From a virus, in the IMG/VR virus record IMGVR_UViG_3300025467_000007, positions 62,001 to 126,000 of that record: 64,000 nt of DNA. The stretch is one strand, 5' to 3'. The notes beneath the pieces are model-generated. The model was not told the origin of the DNA and searched no databases. It saw only the letters and a program-made list of their open reading frames with translations. Every line of letters starts with the position of its first letter. The first letter of the stretch is position 1. Positions 21,797 to 30,000 of this stretch are shown piece by piece. The position numbers and the translations under genes are program-made.

Positions 21797-22240
21797 TTAA
21801 TATTCTGTATCAGATTTAGGCATCCTTTTGATGCCACCAATGTTATATTTTGGTACGAGTTCCCACTCACCCTTCTCTTTAAAGGACACTACCTTTATCT
21901 GAGATAAGCTAGCTTTTGGTTCTGCCTTAGACTTATCAAGGATCTTCAGCAGACCCCAGTCTTGAAGGAGTTCAGCAATGATATTGCGTCTCTCAATGTC
22001 AGACATGGAGATATCCGATTCCTTGCCATCTAGGGCAAATAATTCTTTGAAATGTACAATGAAGTACTTTCCTTGTTTATGTAGTATGTGGCATGATTGG
22101 AATAGCTTTTTGTCTTTTCGACTTGCTATACCTATGCGAGTTAGAGTCTCTCTGACTTTGAGGAAGTTATCCGGTTCGATCAAGTCAACTTCTAACATTG
22201 CATCTGGTGTCCAATCATAATATATCATGATACTTGTCAT
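21797..22240 (-). CDS. regA: RegA translational repressor
   Basis: A 147-residue protein. From MLEVDLIEPDNFLKVRETLT it follows T4 RegA (122 aa) closely: IGIASRKDKKLFQSCHILHK, YFIVHFKELFALDG, LLQDWGLL and the conserved end GEWELVPKYNIGG. RegA represses translation of early phage mRNAs, including polymerase accessory proteins. The start at 22240 adds 14 residues relative to T4; the Met at 22198 corresponds to the T4 start. A late box lies upstream at 22271-22278. Confidence 0.95.
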   Translation of the reverse strand: MTSIMIYYDWTPDAMLEVDLIEPDNFLKVRETLTRIGIASRKDKKLFQSCHILHKQGKYFIVHFKELFALDGKESDISMSDIERRNIIAELLQDWGLLKILDKSKAEPKASLSQIKVVSFKEKGEWELVPKYNIGGIKRMPKSDTEY

Positions 22241-22270
22241 TATAAATCTTTCTTTATTGATTACATTATA

Positions 22271-22278
22271 TATTTATA
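22271..22278 (-). promoter_or_regulatory. T4-type late promoter TATAAATA
   Basis: Perfect TATAAATA in the 22241-22284 gap, about 30 bases before the RegA start. Confidence 0.65.
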
Positions 22279-22284
22279 AGACTA

Positions 22285-22665
22285 TTAGTTTCTACCACCC
22301 TTATCATAGGCTTGCCTGATCTCCTCCATCTGCATTGTGGATAGGATACTGAGGACTTCATGTGCTCTCTTCTCAGAGTAGTTATAGTGCTTCATGATAA
22401 GCTTGACCTGATCTGTGGTTGCATCCCTCTTATGCCACTTGGAGAACCTCTTCTTTTTAGGGATAGAGTTCTTGAGGAATTCAAACTGCCACTGTGTAGG
22501 GATCTGGGCGTGCATGTTCATCTCGTTGGCATACATCACTGTATCCGGGAAGAACGATAACCCACGGTTGATCATGAAGGGAGCATAGTCCTTGGATGCC
22601 TGTGGATCCTGGAATAAGTCCTTCTTGTTCTCGTTTATGGCATTAAGGAAATCAAATGGTGTCAT
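22285..22665 (-). CDS. 62: Clamp loader small subunit (gp62)
   Basis: A 126-residue helical protein (MTPFDFLNAINENKKDLFQD) located between regA and gene 44 as in T4. FMINRGLSFFPDTVMYANEM and KRFSKWHKRD are features of short gp62 versions in marine T4-like phages (T4 gp62 is 187 aa). It works with gp44 to load the gp45 clamp. The start overlaps the preceding stop by 14 bases. Confidence 0.88.
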   Translation of the reverse strand: MTPFDFLNAINENKKDLFQDPQASKDYAPFMINRGLSFFPDTVMYANEMNMHAQIPTQWQFEFLKNSIPKKKRFSKWHKRDATTDQVKLIMKHYNYSEKRAHEVLSILSTMQMEEIRQAYDKGGRN

Positions 22666-22846
22666 TTACCCATTCCTCTGCTGCAGCTTCTGCGATATCT
22701 TCATCTAACTGAGAATCTCTACTGATTAACTTACCGTCTTGGTATAGTTCTGCTATAAACCATCTACCCCACTTATTAACCTTTGCTGTCTTGCCATTAT
22801 CTTGGCCAAAGTATTCACTTAAAAATACTGTCTCAATATTACTCAT
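22652..22846 (-). CDS. Hypothetical protein, 64 aa
   Basis: An acidic small protein (MSNIETVFLSEYFGQDNGKT) with DEDIAEAAAEEWVND near the C-terminus. Overlaps gp62 and the upstream gene (ATGA). Small proteins with this 'xWGRWFIAELYQDGK' type centre recur in phages; function unknown. Confidence 0.7.
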   Translation of the reverse strand: MSNIETVFLSEYFGQDNGKTAKVNKWGRWFIAELYQDGKLISRDSQLDEDIAEAAAEEWVNDTI

Positions 22847-23148
22847 TTTAAACCTACCTCTTCAAGATTTTGTTTGTTTGCCATGAAATTTGTATCGGGA
22901 AACCGTTTTTGTAGTAATGCGGTTATCTCGCCTCTTGTATTACCTTGTGCTAAGAACTGTTGGGTGTCTCTATTATATGCTAGTATGGCATGTTCCATCT
23001 TAACAAAGTTTATATTAACTATCTTTTTTTGAGGTAATGGAGCATCAGCAATATTACCTAAGATCTTTTGCACTTTATAATATATAAGGATCTTAAGTGC
23101 TATCCAACCTAAAAAGAATCCTGAGACAAACGTAAGAAAATAGTTCAT
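22843..23148 (-). CDS. Small membrane-anchored protein
   Basis: 101 residues with an N-terminal transmembrane segment (MNYFLTFVSGFFLGWIALKI) and a soluble C-terminal domain (MEHAILAYNRDTQQFLAQG, then TRGEITALLQKRFPDTNF). Overlaps its neighbours by 4 bases within the clamp-loader operon. Function unknown. Confidence 0.7.
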   Translation of the reverse strand: MNYFLTFVSGFFLGWIALKILIYYKVQKILGNIADAPLPQKKIVNINFVKMEHAILAYNRDTQQFLAQGNTRGEITALLQKRFPDTNFMANKQNLEEVGLK

Positions 23149-23354
23149 GCCTTCCCTTCGAATGGTGGAGTCCCACCGTTTTTAATATACTCGTCATAGC
23201 TACGCATCTTAACATTATGGATAGCTATCGCTGTTTCACGGATATTCTCCATCTTGTCTCCAGCTGGGTTTGACTGTACAAAACCTCGTTCGATTAGGTA
23301 TGATGCTTTGTCCCAATCGTCTGAGTCGTATTCTCTTTTTACTTCATCTTGCAT
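23145..23354 (-). CDS. Hypothetical protein, 69 aa
   Basis: A charged protein (MQDEVKREYDSDDWDKASYL) with SNPAGDKMENIRETAIAI in the middle and a GGTPPFEGKA C-terminus. It overlaps the 3' end of gene 44 by 16 bases. No family recognised. Confidence 0.65.
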   Translation of the reverse strand: MQDEVKREYDSDDWDKASYLIERGFVQSNPAGDKMENIRETAIAIHNVKMRSYDEYIKNGGTPPFEGKA

Positions 23355-24271
23355 GATGACATAACCTCCGTAAGTGCAGCCATGAGGTTTAGTTCATGAT
23401 CTGCAACGAACGCAGCCTTATACTGATAGTCAGCAAGTATCAATACTAATTGTGGGATACTAGCTGGCTCCATGTTTACTGAAGCTGTGTCGTATAGTTG
23501 TCTAAAGATATTTATAGTCTCTGAGTCTCCGTTCTTAGCTACCCACTTCCTAACTTCTGTGAAGTTCTTTTCCTTCATGTTGTTGATGAGTTGCTTGAAT
23601 GAGTCTTCAGTCATGTTTACAAGGATGCCAGCATCGATCTTACCTGACACTGAATATCTCTGTAATTCGTTTAGTACACGTCTCCAATCAGGAAAGTGTT
23701 TAGTGACCAACTCTGCTACCACCTTCTGGTCTGCTTCAACGTTCTCTTGCTTTAAGATGTTCATGGTACGTTTGAAGAAGGACGCTGCGATCTCTTGCTT
23801 CTCTGTATTCTCGATCTTAAAGTCAATGACTGAACATCTACTATGTAACGGCTCGATGATACGGTTCTTATAGTTACATGTAAAGATGAAACGACAGTTG
23901 TTAGAGAACTCTTCGATGAATGCTCTAAGCGCTGGTTGTGTAGAATTTGGGTTTAGATAGTCTGCTTCGTCTAGTATGATGACCTTCTTAGCGTCAGTCA
24001 ACGATACTGTTGAGGCAAAGGATTTGATCTTGGTTCGAAGGACATCGATACCAGATTCTTCGGATCCGTTTATGAGAAGATACTCGGCTCCGATCTCGTT
24101 ACATAATGCTTTGGCAACGGTGGTCTTACCCACACCTGCCGTACCACAAAATAAGAAGTTAGGCAGTTCACCGGTTTGGACGAACTGCTTGAATGTTTCT
24201 TTTAAGTTCTTTGGTAAAATACAATCTTCGATCGTCTGAGGTCTGTAGCGTTCAACCCATAAATATTCCAT
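23339..24271 (-). CDS. 44: Clamp loader large subunit (gp44)
   Basis: A 310-residue AAA+ ATPase. Walker A GTAGVGKTT at about 43-51, Walker B VIILDEADYL, the sensor/arginine-finger SRC motif HSRCSVIDF, and the N-terminal WVERYRPQTIEDCILP typical of the RFC/gp44 family (T4 gp44 is 319 aa). It forms the loader with gp62 and opens the gp45 ring. Confidence 0.97.
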   Translation of the reverse strand: MEYLWVERYRPQTIEDCILPKNLKETFKQFVQTGELPNFLFCGTAGVGKTTVAKALCNEIGAEYLLINGSEESGIDVLRTKIKSFASTVSLTDAKKVIILDEADYLNPNSTQPALRAFIEEFSNNCRFIFTCNYKNRIIEPLHSRCSVIDFKIENTEKQEIAASFFKRTMNILKQENVEADQKVVAELVTKHFPDWRRVLNELQRYSVSGKIDAGILVNMTEDSFKQLINNMKEKNFTEVRKWVAKNGDSETINIFRQLYDTASVNMEPASIPQLVLILADYQYKAAFVADHELNLMAALTEVMSSCKMK

Positions 24272-24295
24272 AATATCTCCATAATATAAATTAGC

Positions 24296-24955
24296 TTACG
24301 CTTCAAATGTTGAATCAGCTTCAACTGCTACATAATACACTAGATCACCTGCGCCTTTAAAGCGTGAGATCTTTTTAGATGAGATAGAAACATCATAGTC
24401 ACCTGGTACCATCTTAAGGTTCTCGATCTTGAGGTTCACCTTAAACACCGATGTTGTCGTACCTAAGGTATATGTATATGCATTTGATGTTGCATTCTTC
24501 TTATCACCCACGACCACTTGGATGGTTGATCCATCACCCAACAGTGCAACATCTGTAGACTTGAGGATTGGTGCGGTCTTGAGGATCATAGCTAATACGT
24601 TTGCTTCAAGCTTGAAGTTGATCTCTGCATCGGGGAATACGATCTCTTTCTTAGGTACAACGATAGAGTTAGGTGCTGCAGCAAAGTACTTGATACTGCT
24701 GTTACCTTGTTTCACTGTCACTGTCTTTTCAGAGAACTCAAGATCTGGATCCTCAAATAATGATAGCACAGCAAGGAACTCGTTCACATCATAGATACCG
24801 AACTCATTAGGGAATGTTTCAGTAACTGTACATGATGACATGATGGTGTTACTTACTGCAATTGTAGATAGTACATTGCCTGGTTTAAATAACAAGTTGT
24901 TATTGATTGAGGCATAGTTTTTAATCAGTGCCAATGTTTCTTTACTTAGTTTCAT
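24296..24955 (-). CDS. 45: Sliding clamp (gp45)
   Basis: 219 residues from the ATG at 24955 (MKLSKETLALIKNYASINNN), 6 bases after AAGGAAA; a longer in-frame reading to 24973 is disfavoured. The NNNLLFKPGN and DVNEFLAVLSLFEDPDLEF segments match T4 gp45 (228 aa), the trimeric processivity ring. In T4 the clamp is also a co-activator of late transcription with gp55 and gp33. Confidence 0.95.
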   Translation of the reverse strand: MKLSKETLALIKNYASINNNLLFKPGNVLSTIAVSNTIMSSCTVTETFPNEFGIYDVNEFLAVLSLFEDPDLEFSEKTVTVKQGNSSIKYFAAAPNSIVVPKKEIVFPDAEINFKLEANVLAMILKTAPILKSTDVALLGDGSTIQVVVGDKKNATSNAYTYTLGTTTSVFKVNLKIENLKMVPGDYDVSISSKKISRFKGAGDLVYYVAVEADSTFEA

Positions 24956-25280
24956 TATATTTTCCTTCATCAAGATCTAACATAAACATTAAACAACAAA
25001 TCGCATGAGCTATATGATTGACTCCTGTTTCAGGATCATACATCTCACCTTCTTTATATGCCCACAGGTGTCTCTGTGCTGCATCAAAATACCTACGATT
25101 GCCATCTGGTACTCTACGCCAATTATCAGGCTCATACTTCTCTGCGCCAAATGTCAATACTTTAACAGTCTCGCGTAAAGCGAGAGGTGGAATAAGTCCA
25201 TATTGCAACTTACCACCATCGAATTTGCGTCCACCTTTGTGGTCTTTACTCTGCGAAATCTTTAATTCGTCTTTAGTCAT
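24942..25280 (-). CDS. DUF5664 putative dATP/dGTP diphosphohydrolase-type protein
   Basis: A 112-residue protein. GGRKFDGGKLQYGLIPPLAL, VLTFGAEKYEPDNWRRVPDG, RRYFDAAQRHLWAYKEGE and NHIAHAICCLMFMLDLDEG reproduce the DUF5664 family, common in phages and linked in databases to dATP/dGTP pyrophosphohydrolases of the MazG group. A role in shaping the dNTP pool fits the clamp/polymerase neighbourhood. Its stop region overlaps the gp45 start. Confidence 0.82.
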   Translation of the reverse strand: MTKDELKISQSKDHKGGRKFDGGKLQYGLIPPLALRETVKVLTFGAEKYEPDNWRRVPDGNRRYFDAAQRHLWAYKEGEMYDPETGVNHIAHAICCLMFMLDLDEGKYNETK

Positions 25281-25323
25281 CGTGTCTCCTCTGTTTAGAA
25301 CTCTCAGTTAAGAACTCTAAAGA

Positions 25324-25344
25324 GAGGAGGCATTGCGCCTCCTC
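25324..25344. terminator. Strong hairpin between 25280 and 25371 genes
   Basis: A perfect 8-bp stem GAGGAGGC/GCCTCCTC with a 5-base loop. The downstream U-tract (minus strand TCTCTTTAG) is weak. Next to it are two direct AGAACTCT repeats (about 25293-25318). May be a terminator or mRNA-processing hairpin. Confidence 0.55.
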
Positions 25345-25370
25345 GAACTGACTTACTAGAGAATTGACTC

Positions 25371-25622
25371 TTAGAATGCTGAACCACCTAATACAGCATA
25401 AGCTGCAGCAATCATTTTACGGCTTGGTGTACCTAATCTGTAACGAGTAGTTGATTCACCATTCCAAAGTGTAGAATTGTTTGCATAAACTGCATAACCC
25501 TTCATACGTAATTGACGAACTGCTTCATGCGGGTTAGCAAGACCAAATCGTGCAGTGATTTGTTTAGCAGTTACTGTTTTACCTGATTTAAGGTAATTGA
25601 TTAATGATGTTGTTGCTGACAT
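25371..25622 (-). CDS. Winged-helix-like DNA-binding protein
   Basis: 83 residues from the ATG at 25622 (MSATTSLINYLKSGKTVTAK), 8 bases after AAGGAG. VTAKQITARFGLANPHEAVR followed by a QLRMKGYAVY wing segment has the shape of a helix-turn-helix. A longer frame to 25745 exists, but a promoter-like -10 box lies inside it (25698-25703), so the short form is preferred. Possible transcription regulator; target unknown. Confidence 0.7.
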   Translation of the reverse strand: MSATTSLINYLKSGKTVTAKQITARFGLANPHEAVRQLRMKGYAVYANNSTLWNGESTTRYRLGTPSRKMIAAAYAVLGGSAF

Positions 25623-25697
25623 ACTATTACTCCTTGAAATTGCGACGTTACGGGAAATGCTGATAAGATTGTCGCTTGTCTTACCGAATACTGTACC

Positions 25698-25726
25698 ATT
25701 ATACACTGGTTTTGAATTAAAGTTAA
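25698..25726 (-). promoter_or_regulatory. Probable early promoter of the winged-helix gene
   Basis: TTAACT (25726-25721), 17-base spacer, TATAAT (25703-25698) in GTGTATAATGG context. The -10 is perfect; the -35 is a weaker variant. Confidence 0.5.
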
Positions 25727-25751
25727 ATAATTTTTTTAAGTTCATAATATA

Positions 25752-26087
25752 TTATGGCTTTAGGCCATACTCCTTGATCACGTTATTTAATAATGGTGAG
25801 AACTTAGATAAGTCAATCACCGCTTCTACATTTCCACTGAGGTAATCCTCCATCTCCGATTCAGTGGGGACCGGAAATCCATAAACACTTTTCAACTTCT
25901 TATTCTCTGCTACTATAAGCCAATTAGGATAGCCTAACTTGGGACATCCATCTTCTCTGGCATCGACCATAATCTTATGATAGTCTTTTATCTGAGTAAG
26001 ATCTATAGTCTCATCAGAGTGATTGAAGCGATTCATCACCTCAATCACGTACATCTTTTGTGTTGGCTTTAGTTCTTTAAATTGCAT
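25752..26087 (-). CDS. Conserved hypothetical protein, 111 aa
   Basis: MQFKELKPTQKMYVIEVMNR at the N-terminus, then a SDETIDLTQIKDYHKIM stretch and GCPKLGYPNWLIVAENKKL. It overlaps the CobS-like gene by 11 bases, so it is probably made together with it. No family recognised. Confidence 0.7.
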   Translation of the reverse strand: MQFKELKPTQKMYVIEVMNRFNHSDETIDLTQIKDYHKIMVDAREDGCPKLGYPNWLIVAENKKLKSVYGFPVPTESEMEDYLSGNVEAVIDLSKFSPLLNNVIKEYGLKP

Positions 26088-27303
26088 CGTTTGTAACCGT
26101 AGTTGTTACTGTTTGGCTAGCTGTAGCTGCATTATAAGCATCTGATATAGTTGCATAAGCTGCAGCATCACTACTATTCACTGGATCATGTAACACTTCT
26201 GGTGCTGGGTTTGATATCTTATCAAATACATCCATGAATGCAGCTTTAGTTTGTGGATCGAAACGGTTACAACATAACTCGATCGCTTTCTCTTTCTTTT
26301 TGAAGATTGAGAATGCTCGTACGATATGAGTCATACGACGGGTTGTGATGGTCTCGTCTACACCACCGTCTTCGAATGTGCGACGGATAGCATCAGCCCA
26401 TTTAATCAATGTGTCTGCAAAGTCTTGGTCCTCACAGTTATAATGCTTCATAAGGTTCTTAACGATCTTCATCTCGACTGATGCATTAGGATACTCTTGT
26501 TCGAATGTCACTGCGAAACGCTCGAGGAATGCTTCGTTAAGTACGTTTGTGCCGATGTATCGGCCATCGTCTGAACCTTTACCCTTTGTGTTAGCTGTAG
26601 CAATGATGTTAAAGCCAGCAGCTGGAACTATAACCTCGTTCTTAAGCTTGAAGTAGTAAGGCTTGCCTTCGAGGATAGGCTGTAAACACAATAGTGTGTT
26701 AGCTGAACCAGCATCCACTTCGTCAAGCAATAATGTATAACCGTTACGTAGAGCAATCAATACTGGGCCTTCCACGATCTCCACGTTACCATTAATAAGT
26801 GTCTTAGCACCAATAAGTTGCTCTTCGTCAGACATCATGTTAAGGTTAACACGAATAAGTGGCTTACCAAATTTAGCGCAGATCTGCTCGATCATGGTTG
26901 ACTTACCGTTACCCGTAGGGCCGGAAATATAAGATGGATAGAAAAGTCCAGCTTTGATGATCATCTCGAGATCTGAATAGTTGCCAAATGGTACATAGTT
27001 TGGGTCCTTGGCTGGGATTAATGTCTCAGGTCTATCGAAGTTTACGATGGCTTGGCTTTCAATTTTTACTGGGGTTTGAACCACTGAAAGCACTGGCTTT
27101 GGAATTACTGAAGGCACCTTCACGTTATAAACACCACGTGACACCTGACCAGCAATCATGAACCAAGGCATAGTATCATAACCTAATGAATTTACCACTG
27201 TCATAAGATCGGTCTTACTGATCTCAGGGGTTTTAACTAGACCTGGATAGGTCTCGAATAGTTTAGCTTGAACTTCAAGCTTTTGTTCACTTTTATATCT
27301 CAT
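26077..27303 (-). CDS. CobS/MoxR-like AAA+ ATPase
   Basis: A 408-residue AAA+ protein. Walker A SGPTGNGKST at about 127-136, Walker B LLLDEVDAGS at about 191-200, sensor 1 NIIATANTKG and an arginine-finger region ERFAVTFEQEYP. It matches the CobS-type ATPase widespread in T4-like marine phages. It is followed upstream by a VWA/metalloprotease partner (27424), the usual chelatase or MoxR-VWA arrangement. Cobaltochelatase function is not demonstrated; protein remodelling is an alternative. Drive is from the promoter at 27337-27365. Confidence 0.85.
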   Translation of the reverse strand: MRYKSEQKLEVQAKLFETYPGLVKTPEISKTDLMTVVNSLGYDTMPWFMIAGQVSRGVYNVKVPSVIPKPVLSVVQTPVKIESQAIVNFDRPETLIPAKDPNYVPFGNYSDLEMIIKAGLFYPSYISGPTGNGKSTMIEQICAKFGKPLIRVNLNMMSDEEQLIGAKTLINGNVEIVEGPVLIALRNGYTLLLDEVDAGSANTLLCLQPILEGKPYYFKLKNEVIVPAAGFNIIATANTKGKGSDDGRYIGTNVLNEAFLERFAVTFEQEYPNASVEMKIVKNLMKHYNCEDQDFADTLIKWADAIRRTFEDGGVDETITTRRMTHIVRAFSIFKKKEKAIELCCNRFDPQTKAAFMDVFDKISNPAPEVLHDPVNSSDAAAYATISDAYNAATASQTVTTTVTNDAI

Positions 27304-27336
27304 AATGTAGTCTCTCCGTTATCAATTAACAAAACC

Positions 27337-27365
27337 ATTATATACTGAATATGAATTAATGTACA
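27337..27365 (-). promoter_or_regulatory. Early-type promoter (TGTACA class)
   Basis: CTATGTACATTAATT (TGTACA at 27365-27360), 17-base spacer, TATAAT (27342-27337). The leader has CGGAGAG before the CobS-like start. Confidence 0.85.
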
Positions 27366-27399
27366 TAGGCCCTAAATATATGATTCCAATAGTCTTTTT

Positions 27400-27415
27400 C
27401 ATAAGTTATTGATTT
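27400..27415 (-). repeat. Copy of the AAATCAATAACTTATG intergenic element
   Basis: On the minus strand AAATCAATAACTTATG followed by AAAAAGA, nearly identical to the plus-strand copy at 13992-14007 and so inverted relative to it. It lies just after the stop of the CobT-like gene. Confidence 0.6.
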
Positions 27416-27423
27416 CATTAGCT

Positions 27424-29520
27424 TTATGCCACCAGCCCTATAAACTGATTAAGCAATATGCGACTGGTCTTCTTATTTGAGAGCATCTTGGTGAGCTCCC
27501 GGGCGATCCTGGATGCGCTTTCCTTTTTACCTATAGAAAGCTCTTTGTCATCCTCAATCTTAGCTCTGGATTCAGCCACTATGAAGAGCTCGTCCCGACC
27601 TGTATCCTTCATTGATGCAAAGCCATTCTTACGAAGATCTCTCTTCATGTCTTCGATACCCATAGCTGAGATGTGTGAGCCATGACCATAATGAGCTACG
27701 AATGCATTGTGTAGATATCTGAACGTTGGTCGTGTGATGTAAAATCCTACAGTAGTGATAGCATGTCTATCCTTAATCATCTGTAAGAGTGACTTAGTTT
27801 GCTCTGCGTTCTCTGACATTGGATAGTTCTTACGAGTTACTGTATCAGATAAGAACGGCTTGACAGTAACATAGTCTTTGCCATTATAGTTTCGTTTCAT
27901 CCTGATCTGATCAAATCCAGTTCTTAAGTACTCGCCTTCACCGTCAGTCAATGTGATGAGCGTCATCTTTTCTGTACCGTTCTTACTCTTAAATTCTGGG
28001 ATGTAGTTGTATAACCATGCTAACGCAGAATTCAATGGAGTACCAGATGTTTTAAAGTTGTGAAGGTTATAGAATAACCTTGATAAAGTGATGGTGATCA
28101 TCTTATTAAATTCTGATTGAGTCATCTTAGATGAGAATAACTCCATCATAGTAAGACCAAACGTGTCAACTTCAGATTCACCTGCTGTCATCATACGGGT
28201 ACCATCAGCGTTTCTGTACTTAGTATCAGACCAACCGTTTGTGAATGCAAATACTTGGAATGGGATCTGAGCACCTCTACAAAACATTGCTAATGATACG
28301 ACTTGCTCGATCGTTGATCTTAACACATGATCCATTGAAGCTGACCAATCCAATAAGAATATCATACCATGACTTTTACCGTTAGGGATAGACATCACTT
28401 GTTTGAATATGTCATCGTTTAGTTTATAAGCATAAAGCTTTTTACCATCCAATGAACCAGTCTTTGCGACCTTAGCACGTTTATAGTTTTGTGCTGACTT
28501 ACGCATCTCGAATTCTTTTACTAAGTAGCTAACTACGTTCTTAGATGATGCTTTAAACTTCTCAGCGCGTTCTACGTCATCATCATTAATTACTGAAGCA
28601 CCGCTAGCATTCCATTCTGCTTCATATTCTGCATGCTCTGCAAATACTTCTTTATAGGTAACCATTGGATTGACCTTAAATTGTTTAGGGATAGTGATGT
28701 ACTTGTATTCGATTGAAGTATCAGCTAATTCTTGAAGCTTCTTATCTAAGTTCTTTTCAGTTTGTGACTCTAACTGATCTTCGAGTGAGTCTTCAAGGTC
28801 TTGAAGCGGATCCGTTTTGGTTGATGGTGATGATTGCTCGTCTTCGATCTGATCAGTCTCTTCCTCATCTGCATCAAAGTCTTGCATCTGTGAATTACCT
28901 TGCTCTTCAGACTCTTCTTCTTCAAATTCTTCGTGATCGTCTGACAATGCTTTCATCTGTTCGATCTTGTCTTCCATAGCTTTCTTAGAATAGTCATAGA
29001 TCTCTTTAGCTAACGCGATCACATCTTTACATGTCTCAGTCTCTTCAGCACGTCTTACGAATGCTTTCTCTTCAGCATTAAAAGTAACACCGCATGAATA
29101 ACCAGCTTTGAAATATAGGTTGATCTTATCGATGAGTAACATATCTTTGAAACCGTTAGCTACACCAAAGAAGTCTCGATTATTAAGTTCTTTATAACCT
29201 AAGTTGAATGACTTACGAAGACCAGGATATCTGCGCTTCATAAGCTTCTCGATACGTACATCCTCAAGCACGTTCATATAGCCTGAGAAGTGAGGGGTAT
29301 CTTTATAAGGGTTTTTAGTTGAATACTCTTCAAGAGTAGTGTAAAGCGCGTGACCTACTTCATGACCAACTAACATATCAATAAGATCGTTAGTCATGTC
29401 CTTCCATTGTGGAAGTCTTAGGACACGATTTTTGATGTCAAACGATGCTGTAGATACAGGTGCCTGTATAACAGTAAGGTTTTCGTTTGCTAATAATTTT
29501 GCTACTAAGTCAGTTTTTGT
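27424..29520 (-). CDS. CobT-like VWA and metalloprotease-motif protein
   Basis: 698 residues from the ATG at 29520 (MTKTDLVAKL), 6 bases after GGAGAG. An HEVGH zinc-protease motif lies near residue 55. A long acidic low-complexity stretch (about 200-260) and a C-terminal VWA domain with the MIDAS motif DWSAS (in FLLDWSASMDH) follow, as in CobT-like partners of CobS. Phage copies are often annotated as peptidases. It probably works with the AAA+ ATPase encoded downstream; the substrate is unknown. Confidence 0.85.
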   Translation of the reverse strand, partial: TKTDLVAKLLANENLTVIQAPVSTASFDIKNRVLRLPQWKDMTNDLIDMLVGHEVGHALYTTLEEYSTKNPYKDTPHFSGYMNVLEDVRIEKLMKRRYPGLRKSFNLGYKELNNRDFFGVANGFKDMLLIDKINLYFKAGYSCGVTFNAEEKAFVRRAEETETCKDVIALAKEIYDYSKKAMEDKIEQMKALSDDHEEFEEEESEEQGNSQMQDFDADEEETDQIEDEQSSPSTKTDPLQDLEDSLEDQLESQTEKNLDKKLQELADTSIEYKYITIPKQFKVNPMVTYKEVFAEHAEYEAEWNASGASVINDDDVERAEKFKASSKNVVSYLVKEFEMRKSAQNYKRAKVAKTGSLDGKKLYAYKLNDDIFKQVMSIPNGKSHGMIFLLDWSASMDHVLRSTIEQVVSLAMFCRGAQIPFQVFAFTNGWSDTKYRNADGTRMMTAGESEVDTFGLTMMELFSSKMTQSEFNKMITITLSRLFYNLHNFKTSGTPLNSALAWLYNYIPEFKSKNGTEKMTLITLTDGEGEYLRTGFDQIRMKRNYNGKDYVTVKPFLSDTVTRKNYPMSENAEQTKSLLQMIKDRHAITTVGFYITRPTFRYLHNAFVAHYGHGSHISAMGIEDMKRDLRKNGFASMKDTGRDELFIVAESRAKIEDDKELSIGKKESASRIARELTKMLSNKKTSRILLNQFIGLVA

Positions 29521-29546
29521 CATCAATCTCTCCAATTAATATAACC

Positions 29547-29575
29547 ATTATACTATAAGGGCTATTTAATGTACA
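29547..29575 (-). promoter_or_regulatory. Early-type promoter (TGTACA class)
   Basis: CTATGTACATTAAAT (TGTACA at 29575-29570), 17-base spacer, TATAAT (29552-29547). The GGGCTA/TAGCCC arms around the -35 make a short inverted repeat. Drives the CobT-like gene. Confidence 0.85.
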
Positions 29576-29582
29576 TAGCCCT

Positions 29583-29626
29583 TAAGTTATTGATTTATAT
29601 AGATAATTATGTAAGTTATTGATTTT
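29583..29626 (+). repeat. Two tandem copies of the AAGTTATTGATT element
   Basis: TAAGTTATTGATTTATATAG (from 29583) and TAAGTTATTGATTTTA (from 29612) in direct orientation, upstream of the CobT-like promoter and touching the 3' end of the 51-codon gene. Confidence 0.65.
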
Positions 29627-29780
29627 ATTGAGGATTTAATTCATGAAGAGTAATTTGTTTTTGCTCAATTTGGGGGTTATTTTGTAAGAATTTTTTTAAG
29701 TTTTGCTCAGTAGTGAATAATTCGATAAATGTATGATTTGAATAGATGTCACGGGCATGTAAAATAAAAATGTTTGTCAT
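29625..29780 (-). CDS. Small gene, 51 aa
   Basis: The 29536-30011 gap contains an ATG at 29780 preceded by AAGGAGATCTAAAT, 51 codons and a TAA. The peptide begins MTNIFILHARDIYSNHTFIE and ends TLHELNPQ. It has its own early-type promoter (29808-29836) and a second one further upstream. No family recognised. Promoter, ribosome-binding site and length make it credible. Confidence 0.8.
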   Translation of the reverse strand: MTNIFILHARDIYSNHTFIELFTTEQNLKKFLQNNPQIEQKQITLHELNPQ

Positions 29781-29807
29781 ATTTAGATCTCCTTAATTAA
29801 TAGAACC

Positions 29808-29836
29808 ATTATACCTAAAATGCTATTTAATGTACA
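29808..29836 (-). promoter_or_regulatory. Early-type promoter (TGTACA class) of the 51-codon gene
   Basis: GTGTACATTAAAT (TGTACA at 29836-29831), 17-base spacer, TATAAT (29813-29808), then a leader with AAGGAG. Confidence 0.85.
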
Positions 29837-29887
29837 CATTTATTTTTAACACGCAGGACCAGGGATCCGGGATACCAGCATACACCC

Positions 29888-29916
29888 ATTATCTCACAAA
29901 TATGATTTAATGTACA
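29888..29916 (-). promoter_or_regulatory. Tandem upstream early-type promoter
   Basis: CTATGTACATTAAAT (TGTACA at 29916-29911), 17-base spacer, GATAAT (29893-29888). It is 80 bases upstream of the next promoter, with GC-rich DNA (29854-29880) between them and no gene. Confidence 0.7.
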
Positions 29917-29966
29917 TAGGCCCTCCCTCCATGTAAGGTACATTAACCTATCTAGTCAAAAAATGG

Positions 29967-29990
29967 GCTGTCCTGGGAGCTGCCGGGCAC
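29967..29990 (-). repeat. GC-rich 24-base element, copy 2
   Basis: On the minus strand it begins GTGCCCGGCAGC and ends CAGGACAGC, 22 of 24 bases identical to the plus-strand element at 10459-10482. It is flanked by an AAGTTATTGATT copy (30001-30014), 10 bases away. Confidence 0.65.
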
Positions 29991-30000
29991 TTGTCTATAT

